Positions 30,001 to 43,559 of a stretch of DNA of 64,000 nt are shown piece after piece. The first letter of the stretch is position 1. Each line of letters begins with the position of its first letter. The DNA lies in NCBI GenBank assembly GCA_000708835.1, contig DF236981.1, positions 265,006 to 329,005 of the forward strand, written 5' to 3'. Source of the DNA: Klebsormidium nitens (taxonomy: Eukaryota; Streptophyta; Klebsormidiophyceae; Klebsormidiales; Klebsormidiaceae). The notes below the pieces were generated by a model. The model was given only the letters and a program-made list of their open reading frames with translations. It was not told the origin of the DNA and did not search any database. The position numbers were made by a program, and so were the translations under genes.

Positions 30001-33000
30001 ACCTTCCTGCTCCGTAACCCACTTTCTTAACCCCTCGCTGACCACCGCCTCTTCCTCGTGCCGCTTCACCGCAGCATCTTTCGAAACGGTCAACTCCTCG
30101 TGCTTACCCCTTAAGTCCTGGTGCTCCTCCTCTAACCGCGTCTTAACCTCCGATAACCCGTCATGGGTCTCCCTCAACTCCCGCAGCATGCTTTCCAACT
30201 CTGACTTGGCGGTCTCAGCGCTCGCCAGCTGTCCTTTCAGCTCCTCTTTCTCCTTGACGTGTTCTTCCGTTTCCTTGGTTAACCGCTCGATCTCTTCCTC
30301 TAACCCCTGAACCTTAACCCCTGCCAGCGCACCCTCCTGCATCGCAAAGCTCATCCGACGGTGCACGGCTTCCTTCGCGGCAGCCTGCTCCTCAATCTGG
30401 GTCGTCAGCTTCGCCACCTGTCAAAAAATGAAGCTTTTGTCAGAAGAAAAGCGATGCAAGTCATCGAAGAGTCCCCCTTTTCTTACTTGTGCTTGAAGCC
30501 AGCAAGGGCCATCCGACTCAAACCTTTTCCAACTGCAAACACCAAGACGGATGCGCTCGATTGCAACATCACTTTGGCCTCCTGTCCTCCTATCCATTCA
30601 CCACCCTTCAGGTATTGCCACAAAAGCTGTTTCCCCCTTGTCTCATGAACACTTCCACGTCCTTGAAAAGATACCAAACAAAAACTTGAACTCTTCTTGT
30701 GCCTTCGGCTTTGCAGGTTTTTGGCATCAACTCTTTACGTCCATGCCACTATACGTGGGTGTTGTTTCCCCGCAACCTACCTGCAACTCAAGCTTCTTGA
30801 TCTTCTGCTGGCTCTCTTTCGGTGTAGTGGCCCGGTCCCCTGCCCCAATGGCCCCTGTTACTGCGCCCATTGCCGCCGTGCTTGCTGCCAGGTCGCGGCT
30901 CGTTGTGCCAGCCTTGCCCTCGTTGCCTGCCAGCTGTTGCTTGTGTTCCTCCAGGAGCGCAGCCAGCTCCAAACCCTGAAAAGATTGGGCAAGAAACGAC
31001 ATCATTACGATGCAAACGACTTTGATTGCTTGTTGGATCTCCTGTGGCAACTGGTCAAATCTGGCAACTCCCTGAAACGCTTTTTAGGAAAGCTATCTCA
31101 CTGATCGACAAGAAGGGAGACCAGAAACACGGCTCGAAAAGAAGTCAGGACTTGCAAAGACTTTGAACTCCATTGCAATTAAGGTGATCAAAAAGGTCAA
31201 TGATCTCAGTAAACGAGATTTGCATCATGCAAGTTGACCAAGAGCTTTTGAACAAGTTTCCAAAAGTATACTTGGCAGGTTGATTACTGATAAGAACACA
31301 CAGGACCAATGCTTGTGAAATAATCCGGAACAGCATGGTAATTGACACGAGCAGAAATCCAATTGACTCAAACGAATCAGCATGAGATTGATTTGATGAA
31401 AGCAGAATGAATCCGACGTAAGGCAAGATAAATTCTCAATACAGGGTCTCCGGCGCTCAACTCTTCAGACCTAAACCGTCTTCTTCACAAACGAAGTCCC
31501 CAACACCAAGTCAACCCGCCAAGAAACGCCCTCACCTTGCTCTTATGCATCTCCACCTCCTTCAGCAGACTCCCGGCCTTCTCCTCATGGCTCGCCCGCT
31601 CTGTCACCGCCTTCTCTAGTCGCCCGCTAACCTCGGCTATGCGTGCCTCGTGACCTGCTACCTCGGCGGCGAGGTCCTCCGCCCGTCGCCGGAACTCGTC
31701 CGCTTGCGCCTGCGCGTCCTCTACTAGCGAGTGCAACTCCTCGATGCGCGCGTTCAGCTCCTCGTTTTCCTCCACCTTGTACCGCATCTCCGCCGTAACT
31801 TCGTCCAGCTGCGACTGCAGTACCCGCACCTTCTCTGCTCCTTCCTTTCCAGACGCATCGGACTCGTCCGAGCCCTTGGTTAGCTCCTTAACCCGCTCCT
31901 CCAATGTCTTAACCTCGTCCTTAAGTGCATTCTCCTTGCCCGCGTACTCTTTGGCCATCTGACTCTCCACGCGCAGCGACTCGTTCAACTGCGCCGTAAC
32001 CGACGCCATCGCCGCCTCTAACCCCTCGATCTTCTCCTCGTACTGCTGCTTCTCGGCGCTAACCTGGTCCGCTAACCCCGCCCTCTGCGCCGCTAACTCC
32101 GCCTCGAGCGCCTCCTTCTCCTTCTCCAGCTGACCCACCCGCTGTTCCAGTTCCTTCTCGAGCTCGCTAACCCGCTCCTCTAACCCGCTTCTCAACCCGG
32201 TCACCTCCTCGTGCTTCGCTTCCAACTCTTGCTTCGCGGAGTGCAGCTCTCCCCACTCGGCGAGGTGTTTCCGCTGCAGTTCCTGCTCTTTCTCGCCGTG
32301 CCGCATCTCAAGGGCGCGCAGGGTCAACACGTGTTTAGACTCTAACCCCTTCTTTTCGGACTGCGCCTGCTCGAGCGCGTCTTCAAGAGCCGCCAGCTCC
32401 TCAACCATCTCCCGCGACTTCTCAGTGAACTCGAGCTGTGCGAGTTTGAGCCGCTCGTCCGCCTCGAAAGCAGTACCCTGCAGAGAGACGAGACGCTTTG
32501 TAACGGACAGACAGATGGTGCTATAGAGATTCTCCTTCCAGAGGCTTCAAATTGTAGCACCCTACAGAGAGACAAGATGTTTTGTTACGACCGACAGATG
32601 TGCTTTTACGAGTCGCCTTGCAAACGTTTCAGCGAAAAGCGACTCACAAAGCGAAGCAAGAATGGACCAGATTGCAGCATCAAACCATACAGTAGAGGGA
32701 AAAGTGCTCCCGAAAGGAAACTGAGGAGTGAGCACAGCTGAGTAAAACGGACACCCTGGAGCAAACGCCCTTGCCGACTCCTGTCTTTGAAAACAGACGC
32801 TCGACCTAGACCGACGAAGTGGACCATCGGGAAAACCCTCCGCCTTGCTCATTCTAAGCCTGCCCTCACCCTGCAACGAGCTCCGCACAACGCATGCCCT
32901 TCAGCCAGGAGCGCAAACTCATAGAAATGGGAACCTAGATTTCTGTAACCCTTGCTGCCTTACCTCCGCTTTGCTGACGAGGGAGCTCTGGTGGTTCAGC

Positions 33001-36000
33001 TGCTCCTCCAGCTGGTGCACGGGCTCAAGGTCAGGCACACAAACTCAAAGAGATCTAAACCGTAATCTCTCTAATCCTAAACTTCACAACCCTCTAAACC
33101 CTTAACTGCCTCACCTCCGCTTTGCTGACGAGGAAGCTCTGCCGATTCAGCTGCTCCTCCAGCTGGTGCACGCGCTCCAGGGTGGCGTCCAGCCGCTGCT
33201 GGGAGTGGTCCGCCGCCTCCTGCAGCCGCCCCTTGAACTCGGCCACCGCGTCCTGCTCCTGAAAAGTGCGTGGAAAAACGCTGACGTCAGCAGTGGACTA
33301 ACGAGAAACGACGGGCCGAAAACAATGTGATGACGTCAGCGTTAGCAACAATATCAACGGCCCAACACTGCTGTGAGTGGTCCGCCGCCTCCTGCAGCCG
33401 CCCCTTGAACTCGGCCACCGCGTCCTGCTTCTGAGGAGTGAGCCAAAAAGTGCTGACGTCAGTGCTGACATAAGCGGCAGATAAAGAAGAACCAACGGGC
33501 CGCCCCTGGAACTTGGCCTGTTCCTGAAGCCTGAGCGGAGAGATGCTGACGTCAACAGTGGACCAACACAAACTGACGGTGTGCGGAATGGTGCTGACGC
33601 AAGCAGTGCACCCAACGAAATTGGGCAGGCCGAGACTGTCGTTTGGAGAAGGGATTCAGTGCTAATATATAGTGCTAATATGCTAATATACTTGCAATAT
33701 AAGCCCTCAATGATTCGGGGTTAAGGGACGATGCTCAAGTCAGCGGGTGAAACAAGCTTAAACCCGAAGGGTTGATGCTGACAGGAGCACCAGATGCTGA
33801 ATTAGCGGTTTCCTCATTCATGCTGTTCGTGAATGCTCGTGAAGGACGAAACGATTGTGTTGAGTGCAAGTCTGCCCTCCAAAGAGATCCACCAATGTTG
33901 CGACAACCCATGGCAGAGGATTCTTTTGACGATCTAATGAAGGAAGGATGGATTGCACTATGCAGTCCATGGAGGGGTATCATATTGAATTGAGACGCAG
34001 CAGACCTTTGAAACGAGTGGTAACCTTAAAATCGATCGAAGCCTTCATTCCGTAGAGAACCCACCAAACCCAGTTCCGGATTCAGCCTCATTCCTTCGGC
34101 CTTCACCCACCCCTTCCAATCCAGAGTTCGAAGGATCGCAATATTCTCACCTTGTCCGCGCTCCCCGAGCCCTCAAGCAGCTGCATCTCCGCTTGGAGGC
34201 TCTTCAGCTTCTCTTCCGCTTCCGTCCTCTCCAGCTCCGCCTTCTCCAACCGGGTCTCGAGCTCCAACCGGGCGGAACGTGCCTCCTGCGTCTGGTCGGC
34301 CAACTGCCCGGTGAGACTCTCTCGAGCGGCTTCCAGGAGCTTGATCTGCGCCAGAAGTTCGGTCGGGGGCGTCCCCGGGGGCTTGGCGGGAGGATTTGCG
34401 AGCCGCGCATGCAGCTCTTGGTTCTCTTTCTGCAGGGAAGAGGGGCGGAGGATCGATCGAAAAAGTTTTGCACAGCGAGCGTGTCTATTGACACTTTTGC
34501 CAAGGGCGGTTCCTTGAGCGAAGATCGTGTCAAAACCTCTTACCTCGCACTTCGTTCTGCAAAACAAAGCGTTGTGCATCCATTGTCAGTTGCAGCGAAG
34601 CAGGAAAGACGGCTTTGGACGGACCCAGCCGTGCAATGAAGTTGATGGGCGAGAGGCAGGTATACGAATTTACAGTCAGGCCAAAAGGTGCCCATCAGGC
34701 GGTCCCTGCTAATACCAAGAAAACAGTACACGAAGGAGTAGTGCAACTCCAGGAGCCTTACCTCCAGTTCCTCAATCCTCTCCTCCGAGTTGTCCTCGTC
34801 CAACAGCTGCTTCAGCCGGTCGTACTGCCGCGTGACGTTATCCCGGCCCTCCCGCGCGCTCGCCAAGTCAGCCTCCAGCGTCGCCACCCGTTCCTGCAGC
34901 GCCGTAATTTGATCCTCGCCCACAGCCCTCGGCGTCTCCACCCGGGACTCCAACTGGTGAATCGTCTCGTGGGCGCTCTCGAGCTCGCCCTCGAGCGCGT
35001 GGACCGTCGCGCGCGCCGCCTCTAGTTCTTCCGCCAGGTCCCGGGGGCTCCCCCACTCGGACGGCGTCTCCTTTTCGGACGCCAACTCGGCCTGCAACAC
35101 GGCGACCTCCTCCTCCAGCCTCAGGATCGTCTCCGCCGCCTCCTCCATACGTTTACCGGCGGCGCCCAGCAAGAGTCCCCGCTCTAGTTCCGTAACGCGC
35201 GCCTCGTGCCGCCGCGCCTCCGCCTGCGCGCTCGTCAGATCGCCCGCAAGCCTCATGCTCTCCTCCGTCAGTTCGGACGCCTCCGCCTCCAACTCCGCGA
35301 CGCGCCGCCGGAGCGTCCGAGCATCGTCCGAACCTTCCTGTCCGGCGTCCGAAAGGCCCTTTCCAGCGACCAGGGTGGCCATTCCCCCCGCCAGAGCACT
35401 CCGTTCAGCGTCCACGAAAACCTTACGGGCGTCCGAACCGCCCTTTACGGCGTCCGAAGCGTCCGAGAAACTCGCCGCCTGGGCTGCAAAGGCCCTGTTT
35501 TCGGCCTCCAGAGCAGCAATCCTGGCGAGGAGTTCGGACGGCGTCGATTCGGACCGAAGCGAGAGGTCCGCTTCCACAGACTGTAGCTGCTTCTTGAGCG
35601 CCTGGACCTCGGCTTCCTTGGCGTCGGTTTGCTCCTCGTAGTCCTTCACCGCTTCCACCAGCATCTGATTGGACTCGGTCAGTTTGTCCAGCTGGGGAGA
35701 GGGAGGATGAGAGCGTCAGGACACAGTTTCCAGTTGACCAGAAGGGGAGGGAAATAAGTGTTCTCCAAGAAACTTTTGGTAGAAGGCAGCAAAGGGATAT
35801 CCAGACCGCTTCAAGAATTGCGGGGGAGAAGAGGCTAATGGATGGAGACACTGGTCGTTAGTACGGTTGCTAGCAAATCCCAGCTGTAGCACAGCTTCAG
35901 TACGTCGAGATCAAAAATGTGTCCGGCCAAGCGGGGAATCCAAAGGCGCATCATGGGATAGAGCAGCACGGAGAACTTTCCAGAAGCGACCAAAAAGTCA

Positions 36001-39000
36001 AGCCCGATGAAACGCCGTTCTGATCTGGACATTGAAGTGCTTGATCGACTCATTCACACCACGATGTTTACATCAACTTGCCATCAAAGAATGTGCACAG
36101 CGCAGACTCCTAGGAGGAATGGCTTGATTCTTTAGTAGCTTCCGCCTCACCCGCATTGTTAAGGTACACGGGCTGCCTTATTGCTCAATGTTAGAAGAGT
36201 TTTATCAGAGCACGGTGGCCGTTAATGTAACGAGCTCAGACTCAGAGAGTAAGAGCACTACAGACAAACGCCTTTCACCTGCACTTTGAGGTACTCGGTC
36301 TGCTCCTTCTGCTGCTCCATCTCCTCCTCGAGCTCCTCCACGTGGCGCCGCGCGTCGTCCACCTCCCACTGCGCCGTCGCCTGCCGGTCCTCCTGCTCCT
36401 GCGTGTGCGCCACCATCTCGCGCAGCTTCTCAAGCTCCGCCTGCAAAGACCGAGGGTATTCGCAGTTGAAGAAGCTCATTCACACTCTATTTGCTCCTGC
36501 GTGTGTGCCATCAGCTCGCGTAGCCTCCCCAGCTTCGCCTGCAGCAACGGGAAGCATTCACACTCTTGAGACAGAAAGTTGCGACCACAGACGGCTCCCA
36601 TTGCCTCCTACGCATCCAGAGCCTGTCACAAAAAACCTCTGCCAAAAAGTCCACAACCAAAACCTTTCACTATCTAAACTCAAAATTTCAGAAAGTATCA
36701 GAATGCTTAGGATTACGGGGGATCTAGGCCCAGAATCTCACCCGCGCCTCGTCCCGTTCGCGCGCGGCCTCGTCCGCCTCGGCGCCCGCCTCGTCCGTGT
36801 ACTGGATCTGCACCTTCATCTCCGTGCGCAGCTGCTCGTTCTCCGCCGCGTAGTTCTTGGCGCTGCGCTGCCAGCTCTCGCTCTGCGCGCGCAGCCCCTC
36901 GACCTCCACCTCCCTCCGCTCTAGTTCCGCCAGCAGCTCCGGCTCGCTCCGGAACGTCCGCAGCTTCGTCGCCGAAAAGCTGCGGAACTCGTCTGCGGCC
37001 ACCCCCCTCTGGGACGGCCCGAAGTCGCCCCCCCGCTGCGAAGACGCCTCTCCGGGCCCCCTCTGCGACGAGGCGTCACCGAACCCCCGCTGAGAGTACG
37101 AACCCTGGTCGCTTTTCAGGGACGAGCTCGAGGCCGAATGGTCTAAGCTCGGCCGCCCGGTGTAAGGAACCTCGCGCCGGTCAAGCCCCCTGCCGACGTA
37201 CCGTTCGGTGTTTACCTGGTAGCGTGCCTGGGGCTTGTCCCCTTGGGGGCCTGCGCCGGGGGATCCCCCGGACGAGGTCGGGCTCTCGAGCTCCTTCTCC
37301 CGGAACTGCGCCGCGAGCTCCTTGACTTTGCTGGCCCGCTGCTGTGATCCCGCGGTAGGGGGGGTGACTGAGAGGGGATCTGCCGCCCCCCCAAGGCTGC
37401 GGCGCCTGTTCGGGGGGGGTTCCTCGCGCTCGTTTTGGAGCACCCCGGTGAAGCTACCCCCGGAGCGGGATGGTCGGTCGCCGGACCCGGACCAGGACGG
37501 TCTATCAGGGTCGTTCTCCAGACCGTGTGCAAAACCCTCGTCCTCATCGTAGGATCTGCAAAATGGAAAAGGTTGTCAAAATTGAGTTCACTACTCTTGG
37601 TACTGATAAGCTTCACAAGTGTGCGAGCAAGCATGGAGTCCACGAAGAAGACCAATTATAGTGATGTTACAATCTCCGGCTGTCAGAAGGTAAAAGCCTG
37701 GACATATCTATCAAGTCCACAGATACAAAGAAAAGCCAGAGCAATTGCCGGGCACCAACTCTGGCAATGGCCGGACGTTGCTAGGACGAGTCCATCAAGG
37801 GGCACTTGAGACACTTTGCATATCTTTCGATGCACCAAGACTGCGGATGCTAGAGAGTGCACCAGAAAAGGACGAAAGAAGCAAGCACATTTCAAACCAC
37901 CAGTGGGCCAGCAAGTAGGAACGGGAGTGTTACAAGAAAGCAAATGCAAAAGGGATGGGCAACTCAGAAGGGACTCACCCCCTGGGAGGCCCTGTCTGAG
38001 CATAGGGGTTGGAGCTGGCGGGCCCCGAGCGCTCTGATGCATGCGGCACTCCCAGCGATCGGCCCACACTACGAATAACGTCCGGCTGATTGGCAATGAG
38101 GATTGGCGCCAGCGTCGGCTGCGAGTCAAGGGTTAAGATAACTGTGAGTTTCGTGGAATGCAGAAACTTAAACAACTGCAAGACTCGTCCAGCAGCGGAC
38201 GAGATTCTCCAATCAGGCGCCTGTTTTACCTCGCTTACCGGACCAATTTTCGAAAGGCAACCCACTCTTTCAAGATGTGCATCGAGCAAGTCGTCGACTT
38301 TCTGCCTGAGTACAACCTCACCTCAATTTCCTGGTTTCGGTCGACGCATGCACGCAGTTACCCCTGACGTCCATCCGAGATCAGTGCAGAGGGACAACTT
38401 ACGAACAAAATGCTACCCCTGCCAAAAATGAAATAAACCGCATCCTTTGTTTTCTGGTGAGGTGGACCGTAGACTCACCGCACTGTTGCGCAACTCCCCG
38501 TTCAATGCGTACGCGTCATAGCGAGCCATGCGTGGGTCCCTCCCGGTGGGCCTCGTGGGTTGCAGAACCGTTCTTGGCTGCACGGGAGCATCGGGCAACT
38601 CCCGTGACTCCTGCGAGAGCCGGCTGCCCCGCGCATCGTCTGAAACTCCCACCGGGACCTGGTACGTCGGGAAATGGGGCAGAGCTTCGTTGCGGGTTTT
38701 GCAGGCTTGAGTGACACTTCGGATGGATCCAAAGAGAGCATGGAAACTTCTACGCTGGCACGTTGGCTACAAGGAGGCTCCTTAAAATCAGATCGAATCT
38801 GGAGTGCTCGACCTCTTTTGCAGCTGGTCGAATAGGTAAAGCCTTTCTCCTCTGATTGGCGCTTTCTAGCAGTTCCTCCAAACGGGGTAAACATCGGATT
38901 GGTTCTATGGACCCTGCATTTTTGTTTGCAGAGACTACTATAATGCAGCAATTTTCCAGCTTTTACAGAAACAGGTCGCGCCTGGGCAAATTGCGGAACA

Positions 39001-42000
39001 ATGATGAAGATTCACCTTAACTCCGTAAGGAGGAACCATGCCTTCCCGCCCTCGACCGGACATCTCCACGCTGGCCTCCGACACGCTCTCGCTGTAGTCC
39101 ATGGACTGATCTTCCTCGCTAGCTCCATCGTCATCGACGCTGCTTGCGGAGTCGTTGGGGTCTCTGTTGCACAAAACAAGGCAAAGTTTGAGCTCCCTAG
39201 AGGTGGAAGGAGGACAGCGCACGATGGCTAAGATCTCCCAAGATCCAAGTCCACAGATACTCGCAGGTGGGAGAATCGCTGAGGGACAAGACAAGGTTTG
39301 TTTATTCGAATTTGGGCCTGCCTTTCGTATCACCCCACCTACTAAGCATGAAGAAAAGTAGAGTAAAAGCATGGGCAATATTGATTCTGCATTGTACCCT
39401 CTGTAATACGGCTGGCCCGTCATAAGATCTTACTCAACCTACTTTTCATAACCCATGTCACCGAATCTTCAGAATGAGCGGGGAGGCGCTAACAGCGCAA
39501 AACAATGGACAGAGAATGTGCGACTCTGTTTGGCCTCGTTTCTTCTTAATGCAAACTAGGGCTGGCTCAGATGGAAAATAGCAGAATGCATGATCATTCA
39601 CATCTACGTTAACAAGATGATGTAGCGCACTCGTACCTGGGACCCAAGTTGGCGCAAGTGATTGTAATCTGCGACCATAGAAGCGCACGGTCAAACAGCG
39701 GGAGTTACAAGGTTCAAAGTCACCACTCTGTAGACACTGCCGAAAACTACTTTGCGTCTCCGTGTCAGGGCAACAAAAATCACTTAGCTTATCCAAGTTG
39801 GCACGAAAGGTGGAGAAGTCCAGATTGCAAATCCAGGGGCGACGCTTAGTGCGGCATGTGGCACGCTTCACATTTAGAAGCGGGCTAACACACCTAGTAA
39901 AGACTCAAAGGGTTGTTCTCTTGGGCAAAGAATGGATTCCAGAGATGTGGCTTTGCTGGAGGCTATCTCCATTCAGGGCAACAGGCTACTGGTTGTTGCA
40001 TGAGATGTTGCAGGTAATCTCCCCTGCTATCTTAGAAAGAGAGAGAGCCTTCCGTCCTAATGACTCAGACCCCTATAGCTGCGCCGTTGACGCCCTTCCC
40101 AATACAGGCACCCAATTTGCACTGACATCTCTCTAGACATTTCCAAAACTGCCCAGATACACAGTGCTTGTTGGGGTGTTGGTTGGCAGAGCAAACAGCC
40201 ACCGTCAGCTTGACCGAGGCTACTGATGTCACCCTCGGCCTTTATCTTGAGCTCCACAACTTCTCCAAAAGCGAGACTCAATATGCCCATTATAAAATTG
40301 CAGAATCGCTGCGATCACTCACATGTAGAGCAGTCCCCCCAGCTACGGAGCCATTCATCAGCAGCAGCGACTTCTCCTTTTGCACATAGTCGATGCAGTC
40401 CGCCAGGTTGAGGCTCGCCTCTCCCAATACGCCGTTGCGACTGGAGCTCTGTTCACAGGATACGAAAGATCAGGTCAGAACACAGGATGGGCGGCACCAT
40501 CTATTAGCGTCTCCGCAGCACCGAGTCTGCTTGAGATTGGGGCGATCCCGGGTGCAATTCAACCAGTTGAATTTCTGACTCTGACTGCTTGCGAAGGGTG
40601 GTAGTACGAAAATGGAGGACACCCCCATGTGTTCTGCCAGAATCTACTGACTTCATTCTGGAGCTCAACCGCATTGCTTTTACCCTGAGTGCCTCCTGAC
40701 AATTTGACATGGATCTAACAGCATAGTCATCATTCTTCACCAGCTATGATACAATCTTCGCAGGGAAGGCCATGCCCCAGGATGATCCCTCTTCTGTGCA
40801 TCTCCTGGTGCCACAGTCTCTTCGGCATTCCGGAACAAGTGCCCAATGCTGCATCAGGTGTCTCGTCTCAGCATGAGATGAGAATGTCGCTTGCTTTTCC
40901 CTGGACTAGCTTGCGACGCTTGCGCCAGCTTTGATCATAGGTCTGAGGTCAACTAGCCCTACATCTGCCTTGCTTCTCAACCGACCACCTAAAAGTTGCA
41001 ACGTTGGCCTGATCAGCACTCGGGGATCATCCAGAGTTCCGCCCTCTGTAATGCGCATAGATGAGAGGAAATATTGAGATGTTTGAGGGGATCACAGGAC
41101 GCAATGATCAACCAGTGCCAACATTCTGCGATTGGAAACGCTGGCAATACTGTTCCACCTTGTAAAGTCCGTAATTGGCTCTTCATATGTCCAAGGTTTT
41201 CTGACTGTAAACCGTTGAGCGGAACGCGCACACGTCGAGCTTAAGATCAAGCTACAGGGTTTCAAAAAAACGTGCAAAACTGCCAGCGCAAGTACTCACG
41301 CTTGAGACCACGAAGCGGTACGGTGCGGCGTCGTACCACCCCCCCTTTCTGTCCCTGCTGAGTTTCACTCGAAGCCCCACAGTCTCCTGCCACGCCACAC
41401 TTCCATTCCGCACTGGCGCCTTCTGCGTCTTGGCGGCGGACTTGCCCTTCCCAGAGGCCACCACGCAAACCAGCAGCCTGTCATAGCCGCTGACGGGGAC
41501 CTGTTTGGAGAAGGACGCCGAGCAATGCTGAGAGGGAAACCTTTTGGACGGCTTGGCAATCTGCGTCTTGATGCTTGAATCTTTAGCCAGTGCGGCGATG
41601 AGCCCATTTGTTTGAGATCGCCAAAAGCAGCATCGTTAAGATGGACCTGGGGCGGAGCATTCGTCATTGAGAAGCTTGCTATCTTCAGATCGTGCTTTCA
41701 ATGACCAGAACACACAGAAAGGCTGGAATGTCGCTGATGCAATTGAGATCTGATTGCGTAAAGGCAGTCTGTTAGCGGACGTCACTGGCATTCACAACGA
41801 AGGTTAGCGTCAACAGCGCTTGGGGTCATTTGTTTGCTTCTGGGCAGGAACGGAGCTGACCAGTTTAGGCGCTCAGCTGATGCAAGGAGCTCTGCTTTGT
41901 ACTGATTATCTGTTTCTAAGCGGCGAATCCAGACAACAAGGCTTGAGCAGACAATATAAGAATCATAATAGGTTCTAAACCTGACTACCGAGATGTGCCC

Positions 42001-42258
42001 TACCCAGGCTGACTAAATTGCTAAGGAGCAATCTGCCGCTCTCAAAGATAAGTGAATGCCAGGGCATAGAAAGTAGCCGTAGCCAATTCCTATCAGCAGA
42101 ATAAGATTGCAGGGTTTGGTTTTCCTGCCTCAACATTATAGGGCATCCGCAACAACTTGTGCATTCAGAGCACTTACCCCTGATGCTTGGAACTGGAAGC
42201 GGAACTCAAATTTTTCAGGGGCCTTAGACCCCTGCTTCCTCTTGAAACGGCTGAACAT
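24094..42258 (-). CDS. Giant NT-C2 domain / myosin-like long coiled-coil protein, about 2971 aa
   Basis: Eighteen exons: 42258-42178, 41500-41300, 40448-40323, 40251-40233 (19 nt), 39161-39016, 38658-38479, 38085-37979, 37555-36742, 36440-36279, 35691-34762, 34429-34151, 33258-33115, 32477-31536, 30975-30781, 30417-27673, 27118-25847, 25330-25157 and 24492-24094. The sum is 8916 bp, exactly 2972 codons, with all phases agreeing. The start MFSRFKRKQGSK, then FEFRFQFQASGVPVSGYDRLLV and a later GEASLNLADC, is the N-terminal C2 domain of EEIG1/EHBP1-type proteins (residues about 15-145). A Ser-rich disordered region with SQRG repeats follows (about 250-500). Then comes roughly 2300 residues of Glu/Lys/Leu heptads, ending in a basic GGGGHSKKPSR. 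Plant relatives are annotated as myosin-heavy-chain-like; the C2 domain suggests membrane tethering. The cargo is unknown. Confidence 0.87.
24897..25200 (-). repeat. Donor-edge array of the 25157 exon: two ~123-bp tandem copies plus the true edge
   Basis: The sequence CCTCACCTCCTGCAGGCGCA and about 100 bp after it occur at 24897-25022, 25030-25150 and, as the true exon end, 25151 onward. The two intronic copies are close to 90% identical and include the shared tail CTTCTCATAAGCTATAATAC. Each copy retains the donor (CAGGAG, then GTGAGG), so three equivalent donors lie in a row. Confidence 0.88.
32470..32600 (-). repeat. Duplicated acceptor edge of the 32477 exon
   Basis: About 48 bp around the acceptor at 32470-32518 (ACCCTGCAGAGAGACGAGAC) recur at 32550-32598 with about 10 differences, in the same orientation and upstream of the exon. 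The copy keeps the AG. Confidence 0.6.
32959..33540 (-). repeat. Copies of both edges of the 33115-33258 exon
   Basis: The 3' (donor) edge of the exon is copied at about 32959-33030 (GCTTTGCTGACGAGGGAGCT, CAGCTGCTCCTCCAGCTGGT). The 5' (acceptor) edge is copied nearly exactly at 33371-33440 (GAGTGGTCCGCCGCCTCCTG and onward) and more weakly at 33503-33535. The flanking CTGACGTCAGC words recur as well. The exon is therefore bracketed by remnants of itself. Confidence 0.82.
36391..36575 (-). repeat. Duplicated acceptor edge of the 36440 exon
   Basis: The last ~50 bp of 36391-36445 recur at 36492-36545 (TGCTCCTGCGTGTGTGCCAT versus TGCTCCTGCGTGTGCGCCAC), followed in both by CCGCCTGCA or TCGCCTGCA and by a CATTCACACTCT flank. 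The unit is about 95 bp, upstream of the exon and in the same orientation. Confidence 0.75.
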
Positions 42259-43559
42259 TGTTCCTCCACCTCTTCTCTGTTCAGTTTCTCAAAAGCCTTC
42301 AAACCACCTAATGATCTGGGGCCTTCTGAAAGGTTGCAAACATGGGGCTCGTCTCCCCAGTAGTGCTTAGACGTAAACTTTGCAAGGACATTGTGACAAC
42401 CAAAACGCTCGAGAAAGGCCCCGTCCCCCAGACAACTTTCAACCTCTGATCCCTCTGTCTCCCAAACTGTGGGAAGTAAGTCGTGGATTTCAAGCTCTTC
42501 CTTTCACTTACACATCTAGCTTCAGATCAAAGTGTTTTGAGGAGAGCGGCACAGCTTGCCTGTGCGTCCTCAACCTCTGCAAAATGCAAGCAGTGACTTG
42601 AAACGTCCAAGGAGCAAGGTGAATGATGCATCACGATTTGCATGAACTGTGCAGGAGATGCCCTTCCGCAACAAGCGTTGCCAGGCAACAAATCTAGGGT
42701 TTGCATCATCATGTTTTCCAGCTTTCCAGGGTTCCGCCCTTACAAAACATGTCGGCGGCATGGTCGCCAATATTTTGACACCATTGTTCACCTCAAGTCG
42801 ATGTACCTAAAAGGTATCAGGCTGTGTCCAATTGAGCCCTCCATATTGCTTTTCCAATTGAGTTCGGTCAACTTTTTGGAGAGTTCCGGCGGATGTCATG
42901 CACCTACACTTTACCGAGATTACCGGCCTGATGTCAGAAATGACATCAACAATGGGGCCGATTCAGGGCGAACGTAAACGAAGGTACTCTATGCAGCAGG
43001 GAAGCTGAATATGGTGCTCCAAACGGAGTCTGAAAGGTTGCCAGTGATTGCCATGGTCGACCTTTCTTTAAAGTTTTGAAATCGAGGGATCTTTCCAGAT
43101 GCGTCGGTAAATGAGGTGAGCGCTCCACAGCTGCTTAGAGGTATTGTAGGTAGCATCAGCAGATTACAAGCTGGTTCGTTCTGCTGGTTATGCAGTCGCT
43201 TCCAGTGCTTGCTTGGTCATATCATGGAACGTTTTCCTGTGTAAGTGATGCATATGAGGGTCACTGAGGCTAGCTGGTCACTTTTATAACAAGCTGTTGC
43301 AATGATGCCCTCACTCTCTCGATTGCTGTCTCTTTTGAAGAAGCAGTTCGTCCAATTCCTTGTTAAGTGTACCATAAAGCTACAATAGCTTCATGAAGAA
43401 GGCTGACAAATGAAACTTCCATGCAGACGCTTTGACTTAAGAAACTCTGAAAGTCTGTTCGAATTACAATGCTGACACACGGCATCTTTTCGCAGGACAA
43501 TGGTGTTATCCTGACCGCACTGAAGATATATTATTTGGTCCTCTAGAATAAGATCTACA
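42259..43559. other. Divergent intergenic region between the NT-C2 and PRC-barrel genes
   Basis: The two genes start about 1.3 kb apart and point away from each other, so both promoters should lie here. No supported coding frame or RNA gene was seen. Confidence 0.45.

Noticed and set aside
25772-37552. Long plus-strand open frames opposite the giant coiled-coil gene (for example 25902-26651, 28010-29116 and 35255-35641)
   Set aside because: They are Ser/Arg/Cys-rich mirror frames of the Glu/Lys/Leu-rich minus-strand coiled coil. They lack family motifs, and the minus-strand exons join in one perfect frame.
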